Of a stretch of 50,062 nucleotides of DNA, positions 1 to 7,813 are shown in pieces. Position numbers and translations under genes: made by a program. Source of the DNA: JANNMJ01 sp031397815 (GTDB lineage: Bacteria; Bacteroidota; Bacteroidia; Cytophagales; Hymenobacteraceae); assembly GCA_031397815.1 (NCBI GenBank), contig JANNMJ010000095.1, positions 1 through 50,062 of the forward strand. Direction: 5' to 3'. The stretch's first letter is position 1. The number at the start of each line of letters is the position of its first letter. The notes beneath the pieces are model-generated. The model was not told the DNA's origin. It made no database searches and was given only the letters and a program-made list of their open reading frames with translations.

Positions 1-1
1 G

Positions 2-109
2 GTTCAGCAAGCCCTCAACGAGCGACCCCGACTAACCCTCGACTGGAAAACTCCCAAACAAATTTTTAATCAATTGCTCGAAACCCCAATTGATGCACTA
101 GCAACCTGA
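2..109 (+). CDS. IS30-family transposase, C-terminal end (cut by window edge)
   Basis: An open frame enters from the left edge and stops with TGA at 107-109, giving 35 residues. The motif ALNERPRLTLDWKTP followed by a short IFNQL segment is the characteristic C-terminus of IS30-family DDE transposases, which usually read LN.RPRK.LGWKTP. Only the tail is visible, so I cannot tell whether the element is intact; the catalytic DDE residues would lie to the left. An imperfect hairpin just downstream may be the element's end or a terminator. Family assignment rests on the motif alone. Confidence 0.75.
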   Translation, partial: VQQALNERPRLTLDWKTPKQIFNQLLETPIDALAT

Positions 110-128
110 TACCGCCCTGACTACCTTT

Positions 129-173
129 CGGGGGAAGCGGACAGTTGTCTTTTGTCCGCCAGACCGTCCCCCG
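129..173. repeat. Imperfect inverted repeat after the IS30-type transposase
   Basis: Outer arms cggggga (129-135) and tcccccg (167-173), and inner arms gcggac (137-142) and gtccgc (154-159), make an interrupted hairpin 20 bp after the transposase stop. It could be the right end of the insertion sequence or a terminator; I cannot define the element border because the left end is outside the window. Confidence 0.4.
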
Positions 174-214
174 AAAAAACCAAAGCCCCGTTTGCATTGC
201 GCAAACGGGGCTTT
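174..214 (-). terminator. Intrinsic terminator of the tRNA-Ser transcript
   Basis: Reading on the minus strand, a perfect 14-bp stem (arms 182-195 and 201-214, loop of 5) is followed two bases later by six T residues (complement of 174-179). It starts four bases after the tRNA 3' end, so it fits a rho-independent terminator for the tRNA. Confidence 0.85.
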
Positions 215-217
215 CAG

Positions 218-305
218 CAGAGAGGATGGGATTCGAACCCACGATGACCTTTTGGGCCATACACACTTTCCAGGCGTGCTCCTTCGACCACTCGGACACC
301 TCTCT
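218..305 (-). tRNA. tRNA-Ser (anticodon GGA)
   Basis: The minus strand folds as a class II tRNA. The acceptor stem is AGAGAGG with CCTCTCT and discriminator G, as expected for serine. The anticodon arm is CACGC-CTGGAAA-GTGTG with anticodon GGA. A long variable arm is followed by a T arm containing GGGTTCGAATCCC. The 3' CCA is not encoded; the base after the discriminator begins CTG. It lies 26 bp downstream of the asparaginase gene on the same strand and is followed at once by an intrinsic terminator. Confidence 0.95.
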
Positions 306-331
306 GCGGGCAAAGGTACTACTTGGGGGGG

Positions 332-1405
332 TTACACCGAAATTTCGCCGCGCAGATTTCGGGTAAGAAGGGCGCGGGCGGTGGCCGAATCGCCTTCGGG
401 GGCTTGGCCGAGGACGAACATGAGCTTCGCGATGGCGGCTTCCGTGGTGATGTCTTCGCCGCCGATGATGCCCGCGTCGGCTAGCCCGACGCCCGTGGCG
501 TAACGGCGCTGGTCGACGTGGCCTTCGTCACACTGGCTGACGTTCAGGACTAAAACGTCGCGCGCGACGGTGCGGCGGAGGGCGCTCAGGAACCACGGCG
601 CCGTGGGGGCGTTGCCGGAACCGTAGGTTTCGAGGACGACGCCGCGCAGGTCGGGCAGGTCGAGGATGCCGCGCACGACGCGCTCCGAGATTCCCGGAAA
701 AAGCTTCAGAATGGCGACGCGCCCGTCGAGGCGGTCGTGGACGCGGAAGGGGCCCGTCGGGACGGGCATAATGTACTCCGGATGCAGCTCCAGCTTTACG
801 CCCGCCTTGATGAGCACGGGGTAATTTTCGCTCTTGAAAGCGTCGAAAAAGTTGCTTTCGACCTTCTTGGAGCGATTGCCGCGCAGGAGCTGCCGGTGAA
901 AGAAAATCCCGACTTCGGGGACCGCCGGACGACCGTCGGGCGTACGCAACGTCGCGATTTCGAGCGCCGAGAGCAGGTTTTCGCGCGCATCCGTCCGCAG
1001 CCGTCCCACGGGCACCTGAGCACCGGTGAAAATGACGGGCTTGCCGAGGTTTTCGAGCAAAAAGCTCATCGCCGACGCCGAATACGCCATCGTATCGGTG
1101 CCGTGCAGCACGACGAAGCCGTCGTACGCGTCGTAATGCTGCCGGATGAGCGCGGCCAGCTCCAGCCAATCGGCTTCGGTAATGTCCGAAGAATCAATCG
1201 GCACTTCGCGACTCAGCACCGTCAGGCGCACCCGAAACAGGTGCAGCTCCGGAATGTGGCGCGTGAGGCGGGCAAAGTCGAACGGCACGAGGTGGTCGCC
1301 TTCGCGCGGCACGGCCATACCAATGGTCCCGCCGGTGTAAATAATCAGCAGCGACAGGTCGCCGTCGTCGGCGGCCGAGTCCAGGGCAATAGAATGGTAC
1401 GTCAA
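332..1405 (-). CDS. ansA: L-asparaginase, type I (cytosolic, AnsA-like)
   Basis: Hydrolyses L-asparagine to aspartate and ammonia in the cytoplasm. Visible motifs are the nucleophile-threonine segment IIYTGGTIGM near the N-terminus, DSSDI, the second catalytic segment VLHGTDTMAY, VIFTGAQVP and GNAP; the protein ends NLRGEISV. TGGTIGM, rather than the TGGTIAG of secreted type II enzymes, and the absence of a signal peptide indicate the cytosolic type. I place the start at TTG 1405, giving 357 residues, close to the family's ~340. The frame stays open upstream to 1696, but that extension crosses the divergent mrp promoter and does not look like the family. There is no ATG near the expected start, so the exact start is uncertain. 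The tRNA-Ser lies just downstream. Confidence 0.93.
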   Translation of the reverse strand: MTYHSIALDSAADDGDLSLLIIYTGGTIGMAVPREGDHLVPFDFARLTRHIPELHLFRVRLTVLSREVPIDSSDITEADWLELAALIRQHYDAYDGFVVLHGTDTMAYSASAMSFLLENLGKPVIFTGAQVPVGRLRTDARENLLSALEIATLRTPDGRPAVPEVGIFFHRQLLRGNRSKKVESNFFDAFKSENYPVLIKAGVKLELHPEYIMPVPTGPFRVHDRLDGRVAILKLFPGISERVVRGILDLPDLRGVVLETYGSGNAPTAPWFLSALRRTVARDVLVLNVSQCDEGHVDQRRYATGVGLADAGIIGGEDITTEAAIAKLMFVLGQAPEGDSATARALLTRNLRGEISV

Positions 1406-1566
1406 CGGAGGAGCGGGTAGAAGTGGGCGATGGCGATTGGTTTTGATAGGTGGCCGGAGGCAGGTTGGGCGTGTAAGGTAAAACCGGCCGCTCACTTGTT
1501 GTATAGGTATCGGCAGGAGGGCGGGCACGAAGCCCGTCAATCTACCGGCGCCTACGAGCCGGGCCG

Positions 1567-1574
1567 TACCTTTG
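1567..1574 (+). promoter_or_regulatory. Bacteroidota -7 box (TACCTTTG) for mrp
   Basis: TACCTTTG matches the Bacteroidota housekeeping -7 consensus TAnnTTTG. It ends only 8 bases before the mrp ATG, so the transcript would be leaderless or nearly so. No clear -33 TTG is seen at the expected distance. Confidence 0.55.
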
Positions 1575-1582
1575 CCACCGCA

Positions 1583-2707
1583 ATGCCAATCACTGAAGAA
1601 GCCGTCTGGAAAGCCCTTTCCTATGTGGAGGAGCCGGACCTGAAAAAAGACCTCGTTACGCTGAAAATGGTCGAAGACGTGCGCGTCGACGGCCACAACG
1701 TGTCGTTTACGGTGGTGCTCACGACGCCCGCCTGCCCCCTCAAAGAGCTAATCCGGACGGCCTGCGAGCGCGCCATCCATCTGATGGTCGACGCAGAGGC
1801 CGTTGTGACGGTCAATATGACCTCGCGCGTGACCACCGCACGCCAACAAGGCGGCGCCGTGCTGCCACAGGTGAAAAATATCATCGCGGTGGCGTCGGGC
1901 AAAGGCGGCGTGGGTAAAAGCACGATTACGGCCAACCTCGCCATTGCGCTGGCCCGTTCAGGAGCGAAAGTGGGTTTGGTCGACGCCGATATCTCCGGCC
2001 CTTCCATGCCGATGATGTTCGGCGTGATGGACGCCAAGCCGCGCATTCTGGAAGGCACCGGCGGCCAGAATATGATTCAGCCGATTATGGCGCACGGCGT
2101 AAAGCTGATTTCCATCGGCTTCCTCACGCCCGCCGAGCACGCGGTGGTGTGGCGCGGCCCGATGGCGTCGTCGGCGCTGAAGCAGTTTATTACGCAGGTG
2201 GAATGGGGGGAGCTGGATTATCTGCTCATCGATATGCCGCCCGGCACGAGCGATATTCACCTAACGCTCGTGCAGACGGTCCCCGTGACGGGCGCCGTCA
2301 TCGTGACGACGCCGCAGAGCGTCGCCCTCGCCGATGCCCAGAAAGGGCTGGCGATGTTCCGGCAGCCGCAAATCAACGTACCGGTGCTGGGCGTGGTGGA
2401 AAATATGGCGTGGTTTACGCCCGCCGAGCTGCCCGAAAACAAGTATTATTTATTCGGCGAAGGCGGCGGCAAGCGGTTGGCCGAAGCCGCCGGGGTGCCG
2501 CTGTTGGCGCAGGTGCCGCTGGTGCAAAGCATCCGCGAAGCCGGGGACCGCGGTCGTCCGGAAATCCTGAACATCGCCGAATCGGCGGAAAGCGCCATTA
2601 CCGGCCGGGTCTTCACTGATCTGGCCGAGGCCGTCGCGCAGCAGGTTTCCATCCGCAACGTGGAACTGGCGACGACGAAGGTTGTTGAGATCACCCGCAC
2701 CGCCTGA
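1583..2707 (+). CDS. mrp: Mrp/ApbC-family Fe-S cluster carrier ATPase
   Basis: This 374-residue protein is expected to bind and transfer Fe-S clusters to apo-proteins in the cytoplasm. Residues ~1-90 form a MIP18/DUF59 domain. The P-loop ATPase follows, with the deviant Walker A ASGKGGVGKST (~104), DADISGPSMP (~132), the Walker B-like LLIDMPPGTSD (~213) and TTPQSVALADAQKG. After VVENMAWF the CXXC pair that many Mrp proteins use for the bridging cluster is absent; the segment reads TPAELPENKYYLFG, which as I recall is the form usual in Bacteroidetes. I chose the ATG at 1583 because the domain starts there and a -7 box sits just upstream; the open frame extends back to 1430 without recognisable sequence. 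A NifU-like gene follows 60 bp downstream, consistent with a shared role. Confidence 0.93.
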   Translation: MPITEEAVWKALSYVEEPDLKKDLVTLKMVEDVRVDGHNVSFTVVLTTPACPLKELIRTACERAIHLMVDAEAVVTVNMTSRVTTARQQGGAVLPQVKNIIAVASGKGGVGKSTITANLAIALARSGAKVGLVDADISGPSMPMMFGVMDAKPRILEGTGGQNMIQPIMAHGVKLISIGFLTPAEHAVVWRGPMASSALKQFITQVEWGELDYLLIDMPPGTSDIHLTLVQTVPVTGAVIVTTPQSVALADAQKGLAMFRQPQINVPVLGVVENMAWFTPAELPENKYYLFGEGGGKRLAEAAGVPLLAQVPLVQSIREAGDRGRPEILNIAESAESAITGRVFTDLAEAVAQQVSIRNVELATTKVVEITRTA

Positions 2708-2767
2708 GCCGCCCCCAAACGCCCACCCACTCCTACCCTACCCGCCCGTTCTTCCTCCCCTATCCTT

Positions 2768-3007
2768 ATGATTGATTCTCTTCTTCCGCGCATCGAAGCG
2801 GCTCTCGATACCATTCGGCCGTATTTACAGGCCGACGGCGGCAACGTGCGCATCGTGGAAGTAACCGAAGCCGGCGTGCTGCGGCTGGAGTTGGAAGGCG
2901 CGTGCGGCACGTGTCCAATGTCGCCAATGACCCTGCGGGCAGGCGTGGAAGACGCCGTGCGCCGCGCCGTGCCGGAAGTAACGGGCGTGGAAGCGGTGAA
3001 TGCTTGA
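2768..3007 (+). CDS. NifU-like (NFU domain) Fe-S scaffold protein
   Basis: A 79-residue protein that is a stand-alone NifU C-terminal domain. It shows RPYLQADGGNVRIVEV and the cluster-binding CXXC in ACGTCPMSPMTL, followed by the usual helix ending in an IP/VPEV-type segment. Such proteins assemble a 4Fe-4S cluster between two subunits and pass it to targets. It begins with ATG 60 bp after mrp on the same strand, so co-transcription is likely and fits a joint role in Fe-S maturation. A strong hairpin lies downstream at 3085-3133. Confidence 0.93.
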   Translation: MIDSLLPRIEAALDTIRPYLQADGGNVRIVEVTEAGVLRLELEGACGTCPMSPMTLRAGVEDAVRRAVPEVTGVEAVNA

Positions 3008-3084
3008 CGCCACACGTTAGGCTCGGCGGCGCTTTATTCGTAGCAATGAGCGCTTGATAAGCACTTTCAAAAGCTGACCCCAAT

Positions 3085-3133
3085 AGCGGGCAGATGCGAG
3101 AAGCCTTTCCACGGCTTTCAGCGTCTGCCCGCT
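3085..3133 (+). terminator. Long hairpin between the nifU-like gene and the first LVIVD gene
   Basis: A 10-bp perfect outer stem (agcgggcaga 3085-3094 with tctgcccgct 3124-3133) continues, with small mismatches, into an inner stem aagcc/ggctt. Only a weak T-run (atcattt) follows. It can be the terminator of the mrp-nifU unit or a leader structure for the gene at 3148, whose ATG is 14 bases further on. Confidence 0.5.
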
Positions 3134-3147
3134 ATCATTTCCGGCCT

Positions 3148-4641
3148 ATGCGTGCACTAAGACATTTACGATTGCTCTTTTGCTGCCTTTTACTGAACCT
3201 CTTAGGTCTGCCTCACCGTACGGCGGCCCAACGCCCGGCCACCGCGCTGAATATGAGTCTACTCGGCCGCTGGGGGGTACCGCAATTCGACCCTAGCCGC
3301 GACAGGTACAATGATATCTGGGGCTACGCTGCCCCCGACGGCCGCGAATACGCGCTCATAGGCAGCGGAGCGGGCACGCACGTAGTTGAAGTCAGCGACC
3401 CGCGTGCGCCGCGCTGGGTGCAGACGATTTTAGGCCGCTCCAATTCCGGCTGGCGCGATTACAAAACGTATTCGCACTACGCCTATGCGGTAGCAGGAGA
3501 TTTACCGCGCCAGTCATTACAGATTCTCGACCTGCAGTATCTACCGGATTCTGTTCACGTTGTAATGGACAACGATACCATCAGCCCGAGTACGCATACA
3601 TGTTTTATCGAAGGCGACCGCTTGTATTTGGCGTCTGTACAACGGCCGCAGGAATTTCTAAACTGGCATTTCGTCGATATTTATTCACTCGCTGACCCAG
3701 TGAATCCTCGCCGTTTACATCATCTCAATCTACAGCCCTATAGTGGGGGCGCACACGCCGTTTTTGCCCGTCGCGATATCCTCTATGTATCTGGGGAGTA
3801 TGGCGGGCTATTCATTTTTGATGTCCGTCAGCCCACAGCGCCGCGCCTGCTGACCAATCTGCGCAACTACGCATTCAGCGGATATAATCATTCCAACTGG
3901 ACCACCACCAATGGGAAGCTATTGGTAACGGCCGATGAATTAAAGCAAGGCCTACCGTTGAAGATTTTTGAATTGAGTAATCTGACTCAACCCCGCTTAT
4001 TGAGTACGTTTAATAGCTACCCACTGGCAACACCGCACAACCCCTATATCATCGGCGACCGCTACGTAGTATCGTCGTGTTATCAGGATGGAGTACAGGT
4101 TTGGGATATAGCTGATCCACTGAACCCAGTTCGAGTGGGATTTTTCGATACGTGCCCAGAGAATGATTCCTCAGATACGGGCATGAGGCAACTTTCAGGA
4201 GGCAACTCTAGCAACTCAGGGCGCCCCACGGGTTATGGCGATTTCTGGGGTTGCTGGGGTGTGTACCCTTTCTTACCATCCGGCAATATTATAGCCTCTG
4301 ATATGCAACACGGGCTGTTTGTGCTGTCGCCACCTTATTCAATTCCGATTGAAGCTGCCGCTCCGCCACCTCCGGCACCACCAGCGCCGATCACTCCGAT
4401 TGGTTTGTGGCCCAACCCCGCCAGCGCCGAAGTCTGGCTCTCTCTCCGATATCCATCCGAGTTACTGACGGTCGAAATAATCGACGCGCTTGGTCGTGTC
4501 GTGCGGCCGGGGCAAAGCTGGTCGGCCCCAAAGGCGCCTGTACAGCTGATTACGCAAGGTTTGGCGCCCGGCACATACTGGCTACGCGTTACGCGACCCA
4601 ACGAGGTGACACGGATGGAGCGACTTATCATCACCTTATAA
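3148..4641 (+). CDS. Choice-of-anchor B family secreted protein (LVIVD repeats), copy 1, T9SS tail
   Basis: Starts at ATG 3148 with a signal peptide of ~28 residues ending in AAQ; 497 residues in all. The body carries LVIVD/beta-propeller-like repeats with the family's landmarks: DGREYALIGSGAGTHVVEV, DYKTYSHYAYAV, HTCFIEGDRLYL, YNHSNWTT, TPHNPYIIGDRYVVSS, YQDGVQVWDIADPLNPVRVG and GCWGVYPFLPSGNIIASD. A proline-rich linker leads to a C-terminal type A T9SS sorting domain from about residue 417 (GLWPNPASAEV, LGRVV, APGTYWLRV). It is therefore expected to be exported and surface-attached or released. It is the first of three tandem paralogues. The ligand or function of the family is not known to me. 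An in-frame start at 3094 exists but would add residues overlapping a hairpin. Confidence 0.9.
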   Translation: MRALRHLRLLFCCLLLNLLGLPHRTAAQRPATALNMSLLGRWGVPQFDPSRDRYNDIWGYAAPDGREYALIGSGAGTHVVEVSDPRAPRWVQTILGRSNSGWRDYKTYSHYAYAVAGDLPRQSLQILDLQYLPDSVHVVMDNDTISPSTHTCFIEGDRLYLASVQRPQEFLNWHFVDIYSLADPVNPRRLHHLNLQPYSGGAHAVFARRDILYVSGEYGGLFIFDVRQPTAPRLLTNLRNYAFSGYNHSNWTTTNGKLLVTADELKQGLPLKIFELSNLTQPRLLSTFNSYPLATPHNPYIIGDRYVVSSCYQDGVQVWDIADPLNPVRVGFFDTCPENDSSDTGMRQLSGGNSSNSGRPTGYGDFWGCWGVYPFLPSGNIIASDMQHGLFVLSPPYSIPIEAAAPPPPAPPAPITPIGLWPNPASAEVWLSLRYPSELLTVEIIDALGRVVRPGQSWSAPKAPVQLITQGLAPGTYWLRVTRPNEVTRMERLIITL

Positions 4642-4654
4642 GCCATTTTCCTAC

Positions 4655-6103
4655 GTGCCTTTCTTATTAAGATGCTTATTCTGGGGGTTATTATGGCTTT
4701 GCTCAAGCTTCGCCGTCAAAGCTCAGTCCTTCGCCTCCTTTCCAGCCCTGCATACGCAGCTACTGGGCCGCTGGAGCTTCCCCGACTCCACTGAAATCTA
4801 TTCCGGATTAGCCACTTACGCGGCTGATGGCCGCGAATACGCCATTATCGGCACTCGCACGGGTACGGCGTTCGTGGAAGTAACCCTACCCGACCAGCCT
4901 CGCCTCATCGCGCACATACCCGGCCGACGGCCGACTGATCTGGGTGGGCGCTCTTATCAGACCTATCAACATTACGCGTATGGCGTAGCAGATGAGCCAA
5001 GCGGGCATTCGCTACAGGTTTTCGACATGCAATTCTTGCCCGATTCCGTGCGGCTCGTGCTCGACGATGATGCGCAAACTGTAGGCGCTCGGCGAGTTAA
5101 GGTGGGTAGCAACCGCCTTTGGCTGGTGAGTAATATGCGCGATTCCGCGGGAATAAATCACAGCTCGTTACGGGTACTATCTTTAGCGCAACCTGAAAAT
5201 CCGACTTATTTCTGGGAAGACAACTATTACCTGCGTATCAGCAACATTTTACATGACGCACTTATTGAAGAAGATACTGTTATTCTGGCCATCGAAAACA
5301 CAACTTCACTTGGTAGAGCCATCATCGATAACCACCCAGTGCGAGAGCCCTACCCTATGCGTAATTCACCTTATCTCTTTCAAACTTCAAGCTCATGCAC
5401 AAATATTAGCAGCGATACTGGCAGACACTGGGTCCTAACGCTGCATAATGAATTAGGAGACTCTTCTTTAACACTTTTTCCCATCGTCCGTCACCGCGGA
5501 ATACTAAACAGAACACTTGGCTTCGCCAAATTCGGTCTACCCAACCTCATCCGCCCACACCGGGCAGTTCTACTGGATAATCGTCAGTATGCCGTGGTGG
5601 CGTATCAACAGGAAGGCGTTCAGATATGGTCATTGGCGGATTCAGCGCGCCCCGTGCGTACTGCGTATCTCGACACGTACCCGACCTCAGTGGGGCCGCC
5701 GGATTATCAACGGGTTGCGGGTTGTCAGGAAGTAGCGGTATTGCCGTCAGGCTTGCTCCTTGCGACAGATTATGCGGGCGGTTTATTCGTCGTAGCGCCA
5801 CCTTGGCCTTGGACACCTTTACCGCGTCTACCCGCCCCTACGTGGCACGTCGGCGTGTGGCCCAACCCAGTAACGGCCGCCAATGGCGCCGTGCAGATTG
5901 CACTCTCCTATTCGCCCACTACGCTACGCATCGAAACACTCGATATTTTTGGGCGAAACGTACACCCCGCCCTAAGCTGGGCCAATCCGGCGAAGGTCGT
6001 ATCGCTGACGTTGGCTGGGTTGGCGCCGGGCACGTATTGGCTCCGCTTGTTACGCCCCGATGAGCCGCCGCTGCTGCGACGGGTGACCATAGCACCCGAT
6101 TAA
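4655..6103 (+). CDS. Choice-of-anchor B family secreted protein, copy 2 (divergent), T9SS tail
   Basis: Begins at GTG 4655, 13 bp after the stop of copy 1, with signal peptide MPFLLRCLFWGLLWLCSSF ending in KAQ; 482 residues. It aligns with its neighbours through LLGRWSFPD, DGREYAIIGTRTGTAFVEV, YQTYQHYAYGVAD, LQVFDMQFLPDSV and EGVQIWSLADSARPVR, and ends in a type A T9SS domain (GVWPNPVTAANG, APGTYWLRLLRPDE). It is clearly the most diverged copy. The HTCFI segment is lost, TPHNP is replaced by an RPHRAV segment, and GCWG became GCQE. This suggests relaxed constraint or a new partner. It probably shares a transcript with copy 1. Confidence 0.88.
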   Translation: MPFLLRCLFWGLLWLCSSFAVKAQSFASFPALHTQLLGRWSFPDSTEIYSGLATYAADGREYAIIGTRTGTAFVEVTLPDQPRLIAHIPGRRPTDLGGRSYQTYQHYAYGVADEPSGHSLQVFDMQFLPDSVRLVLDDDAQTVGARRVKVGSNRLWLVSNMRDSAGINHSSLRVLSLAQPENPTYFWEDNYYLRISNILHDALIEEDTVILAIENTTSLGRAIIDNHPVREPYPMRNSPYLFQTSSSCTNISSDTGRHWVLTLHNELGDSSLTLFPIVRHRGILNRTLGFAKFGLPNLIRPHRAVLLDNRQYAVVAYQQEGVQIWSLADSARPVRTAYLDTYPTSVGPPDYQRVAGCQEVAVLPSGLLLATDYAGGLFVVAPPWPWTPLPRLPAPTWHVGVWPNPVTAANGAVQIALSYSPTTLRIETLDIFGRNVHPALSWANPAKVVSLTLAGLAPGTYWLRLLRPDEPPLLRRVTIAPD

Positions 6104-6153
6104 CGCCTCAGCGGCAACACTTACCCGCCACCAACCGTCCATACCGCAGATGG

Positions 6154-6161
6154 TATCTTTG
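6154..6161 (+). promoter_or_regulatory. Bacteroidota -7 box (TATCTTTG) before LVIVD copy 3
   Basis: TATCTTTG fits TAnnTTTG and ends 5 bases before the ATG at 6167, which implies a leaderless message and an independent promoter for copy 3. No clear -33 TTG was found. Confidence 0.45.
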
Positions 6162-6166
6162 GGAAG

Positions 6167-7585
6167 ATGAAACACCTAGCCTCTCTCTTATTGCTGTTGC
6201 TGACCACCTTGGGGGTGGTACCGGCGACCTTCGCCCAGCGCGCCAATACGTCGCTGAACATGACGGCCCTCGGCCGTTGGACTGACCCTGACCCGACGGT
6301 TTTCTACAATGATATCTGGGCGTACGTCGATTCGGCCGGGCGGGAATACGCCATTATGGGCTCCTCGACCGGCACCAATTTTATTGACGTGACCAACCCG
6401 CGCGCACCGCGACTAGCGGATTATGTGGCGGGAAGAATAAATACCGGGGCGATCTGGCGCGATTACAAAACGTATTCGCACTACGCCTATGCCGTGGCCG
6501 ATGGCGCAAGCGGCAACTCGCTGCAAGTATTCGACCTCCAATACCTGCCCGATTCGGTGCATTTGGTTTACGACAACGACACGATGTCGATTTCAGCGCA
6601 TACGTGCTTCATTGATGAAGGAAAGCTGTATCTGGTGAACAACAAGCGTTTTTGGGCGGTCAATTACGCCGATGTGGATGTGCTTTCGCTCGCCAATCCG
6701 GCTAAGCCGACCTACCTCAGCTCGATTTACCTGCCGCAGAATGTTACCAATACGGGCGGCCACGCGGCGTCGGCGCGGCGCGATACGCTGTTTCTATCGG
6801 GCGGTTACGGCGGGATTTTCATCTATGATATGACCAACGCGCGCGTGCCGCGCTTGATTACGCGCTTCGGCGATCAAACCGGTGATATTTACAACCACAC
6901 CTCCTGGACCACCACCGATAATCAGTTTATGGTGATGGAAGAGGAAGTGCCGCAAGGCCGTCCGCTGCTGTTCTACGACATTTCTGATATTCGGAACCCG
7001 ACGCTGCTTTCCGAATATAACTCCGAGCCGAACGCTACGCCGCACAACCCGTTTATCGTGCAGGATCGGTACATCGTGTCGTCGTGGTATCAGGATGGCT
7101 TGCAGGTTTTGGATATGCAGAACCGCGCGCAGCCCGTCCGGATCGGCTATTACGACACGTACCCCGACAACGACTCTACTGCCATACCGTTCTCCGGCGT
7201 CGGGTACGATGGATATGAGGGCTGCTGGGGAGCGTATCCGTTCTTGCCGTCGGGGAATTTATTGGCTTCGGATATTACCTACGGCCTCTTCGTGCTATCG
7301 TCGCCTCTTACTATGACAGGCGTTGCGGCGGCCGCGCCTACTACCGTCGCCACGCTATCGCCGAACCCCACGACGGGTATCGTGCGTCTCTCGCTTGGTC
7401 AGCCCGCCAACCGCCTGACGGTGGAAATCATCAACGCGATTGGTCAGCGCGTCCGGCCCGCGCAAACGCTGCCGGGCAATGGGCCGCTCAGCGTTTCCCT
7501 CGGCGATTTACCCGCTGGCATCTACTTCCTGCGCCTCACAGCCGATGCCAACGCCCCGGTGGTGCGGCGCGTAGTGAAGCAGTAG
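6167..7585 (+). CDS. Choice-of-anchor B family secreted protein, copy 3, T9SS tail
   Basis: A 472-residue protein with a signal peptide ending in FAQ (residues 1-24). It carries the full set of family landmarks: NDIWAYVDSAGREYAIMG, DYKTYSHYAYAVADG, HTCFIDEGKLYL, YNHTSWTT, TPHNPFIVQDRYIVSSWYQDG and GCWGAYPFLPSGN. The C-terminal type A T9SS domain starts near residue 395 (LSPNPTTGIVRLSL, PAGIYFLRL). It is much closer to copy 1 than copy 2 is, and it looks more GC-rich than copies 1 and 2. Its own -7 box suggests transcription apart from copies 1 and 2. Exported by Sec and then T9SS; function unknown. Confidence 0.9.
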   Translation: MKHLASLLLLLLTTLGVVPATFAQRANTSLNMTALGRWTDPDPTVFYNDIWAYVDSAGREYAIMGSSTGTNFIDVTNPRAPRLADYVAGRINTGAIWRDYKTYSHYAYAVADGASGNSLQVFDLQYLPDSVHLVYDNDTMSISAHTCFIDEGKLYLVNNKRFWAVNYADVDVLSLANPAKPTYLSSIYLPQNVTNTGGHAASARRDTLFLSGGYGGIFIYDMTNARVPRLITRFGDQTGDIYNHTSWTTTDNQFMVMEEEVPQGRPLLFYDISDIRNPTLLSEYNSEPNATPHNPFIVQDRYIVSSWYQDGLQVLDMQNRAQPVRIGYYDTYPDNDSTAIPFSGVGYDGYEGCWGAYPFLPSGNLLASDITYGLFVLSSPLTMTGVAAAAPTTVATLSPNPTTGIVRLSLGQPANRLTVEIINAIGQRVRPAQTLPGNGPLSVSLGDLPAGIYFLRLTADANAPVVRRVVKQ

Positions 7586-7661
7586 GTGTGATTCTGGGTG
7601 GGGTTTTGACCGTTTGCGGTGACTGCGTTTTCATAGCCGCGTTGCTCAACCGCGTTCCCCA

Positions 7662-7701
7662 CCCCGCCCCTTCGGGGCACCCCTCCCCCGAGGGGGCGGG
7701 G
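7662..7701. repeat. GC-rich palindromic intergenic repeat
   Basis: ccccgcccc (7662-7670) and ggggcgggg (7693-7701) pair, and the interior contains smaller dyads such as gccccttcggggc. This type of C/G-rich palindrome is often dispersed between genes in Bacteroidota. It could terminate copy 3 of the LVIVD cluster, but no T-run follows. The remaining intergenic sequence (7586-7813) shows nothing else. Confidence 0.5.
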
Positions 7702-7813
7702 AGTTCAGCATTCGGCAAATGCTAGCTGGCGGACGAGGCGAGGGAAAACTGTTTCTTTTTCTGCCGACCTTCGTCCCCGATTCCCGCCTCACTCACTGCC
7801 CAATCAACCGCGT

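Noticed and set aside
1406..1696. N-terminal extension of asparaginase
   Set aside because: Not family-like, and it crosses the mrp start and promoter region.
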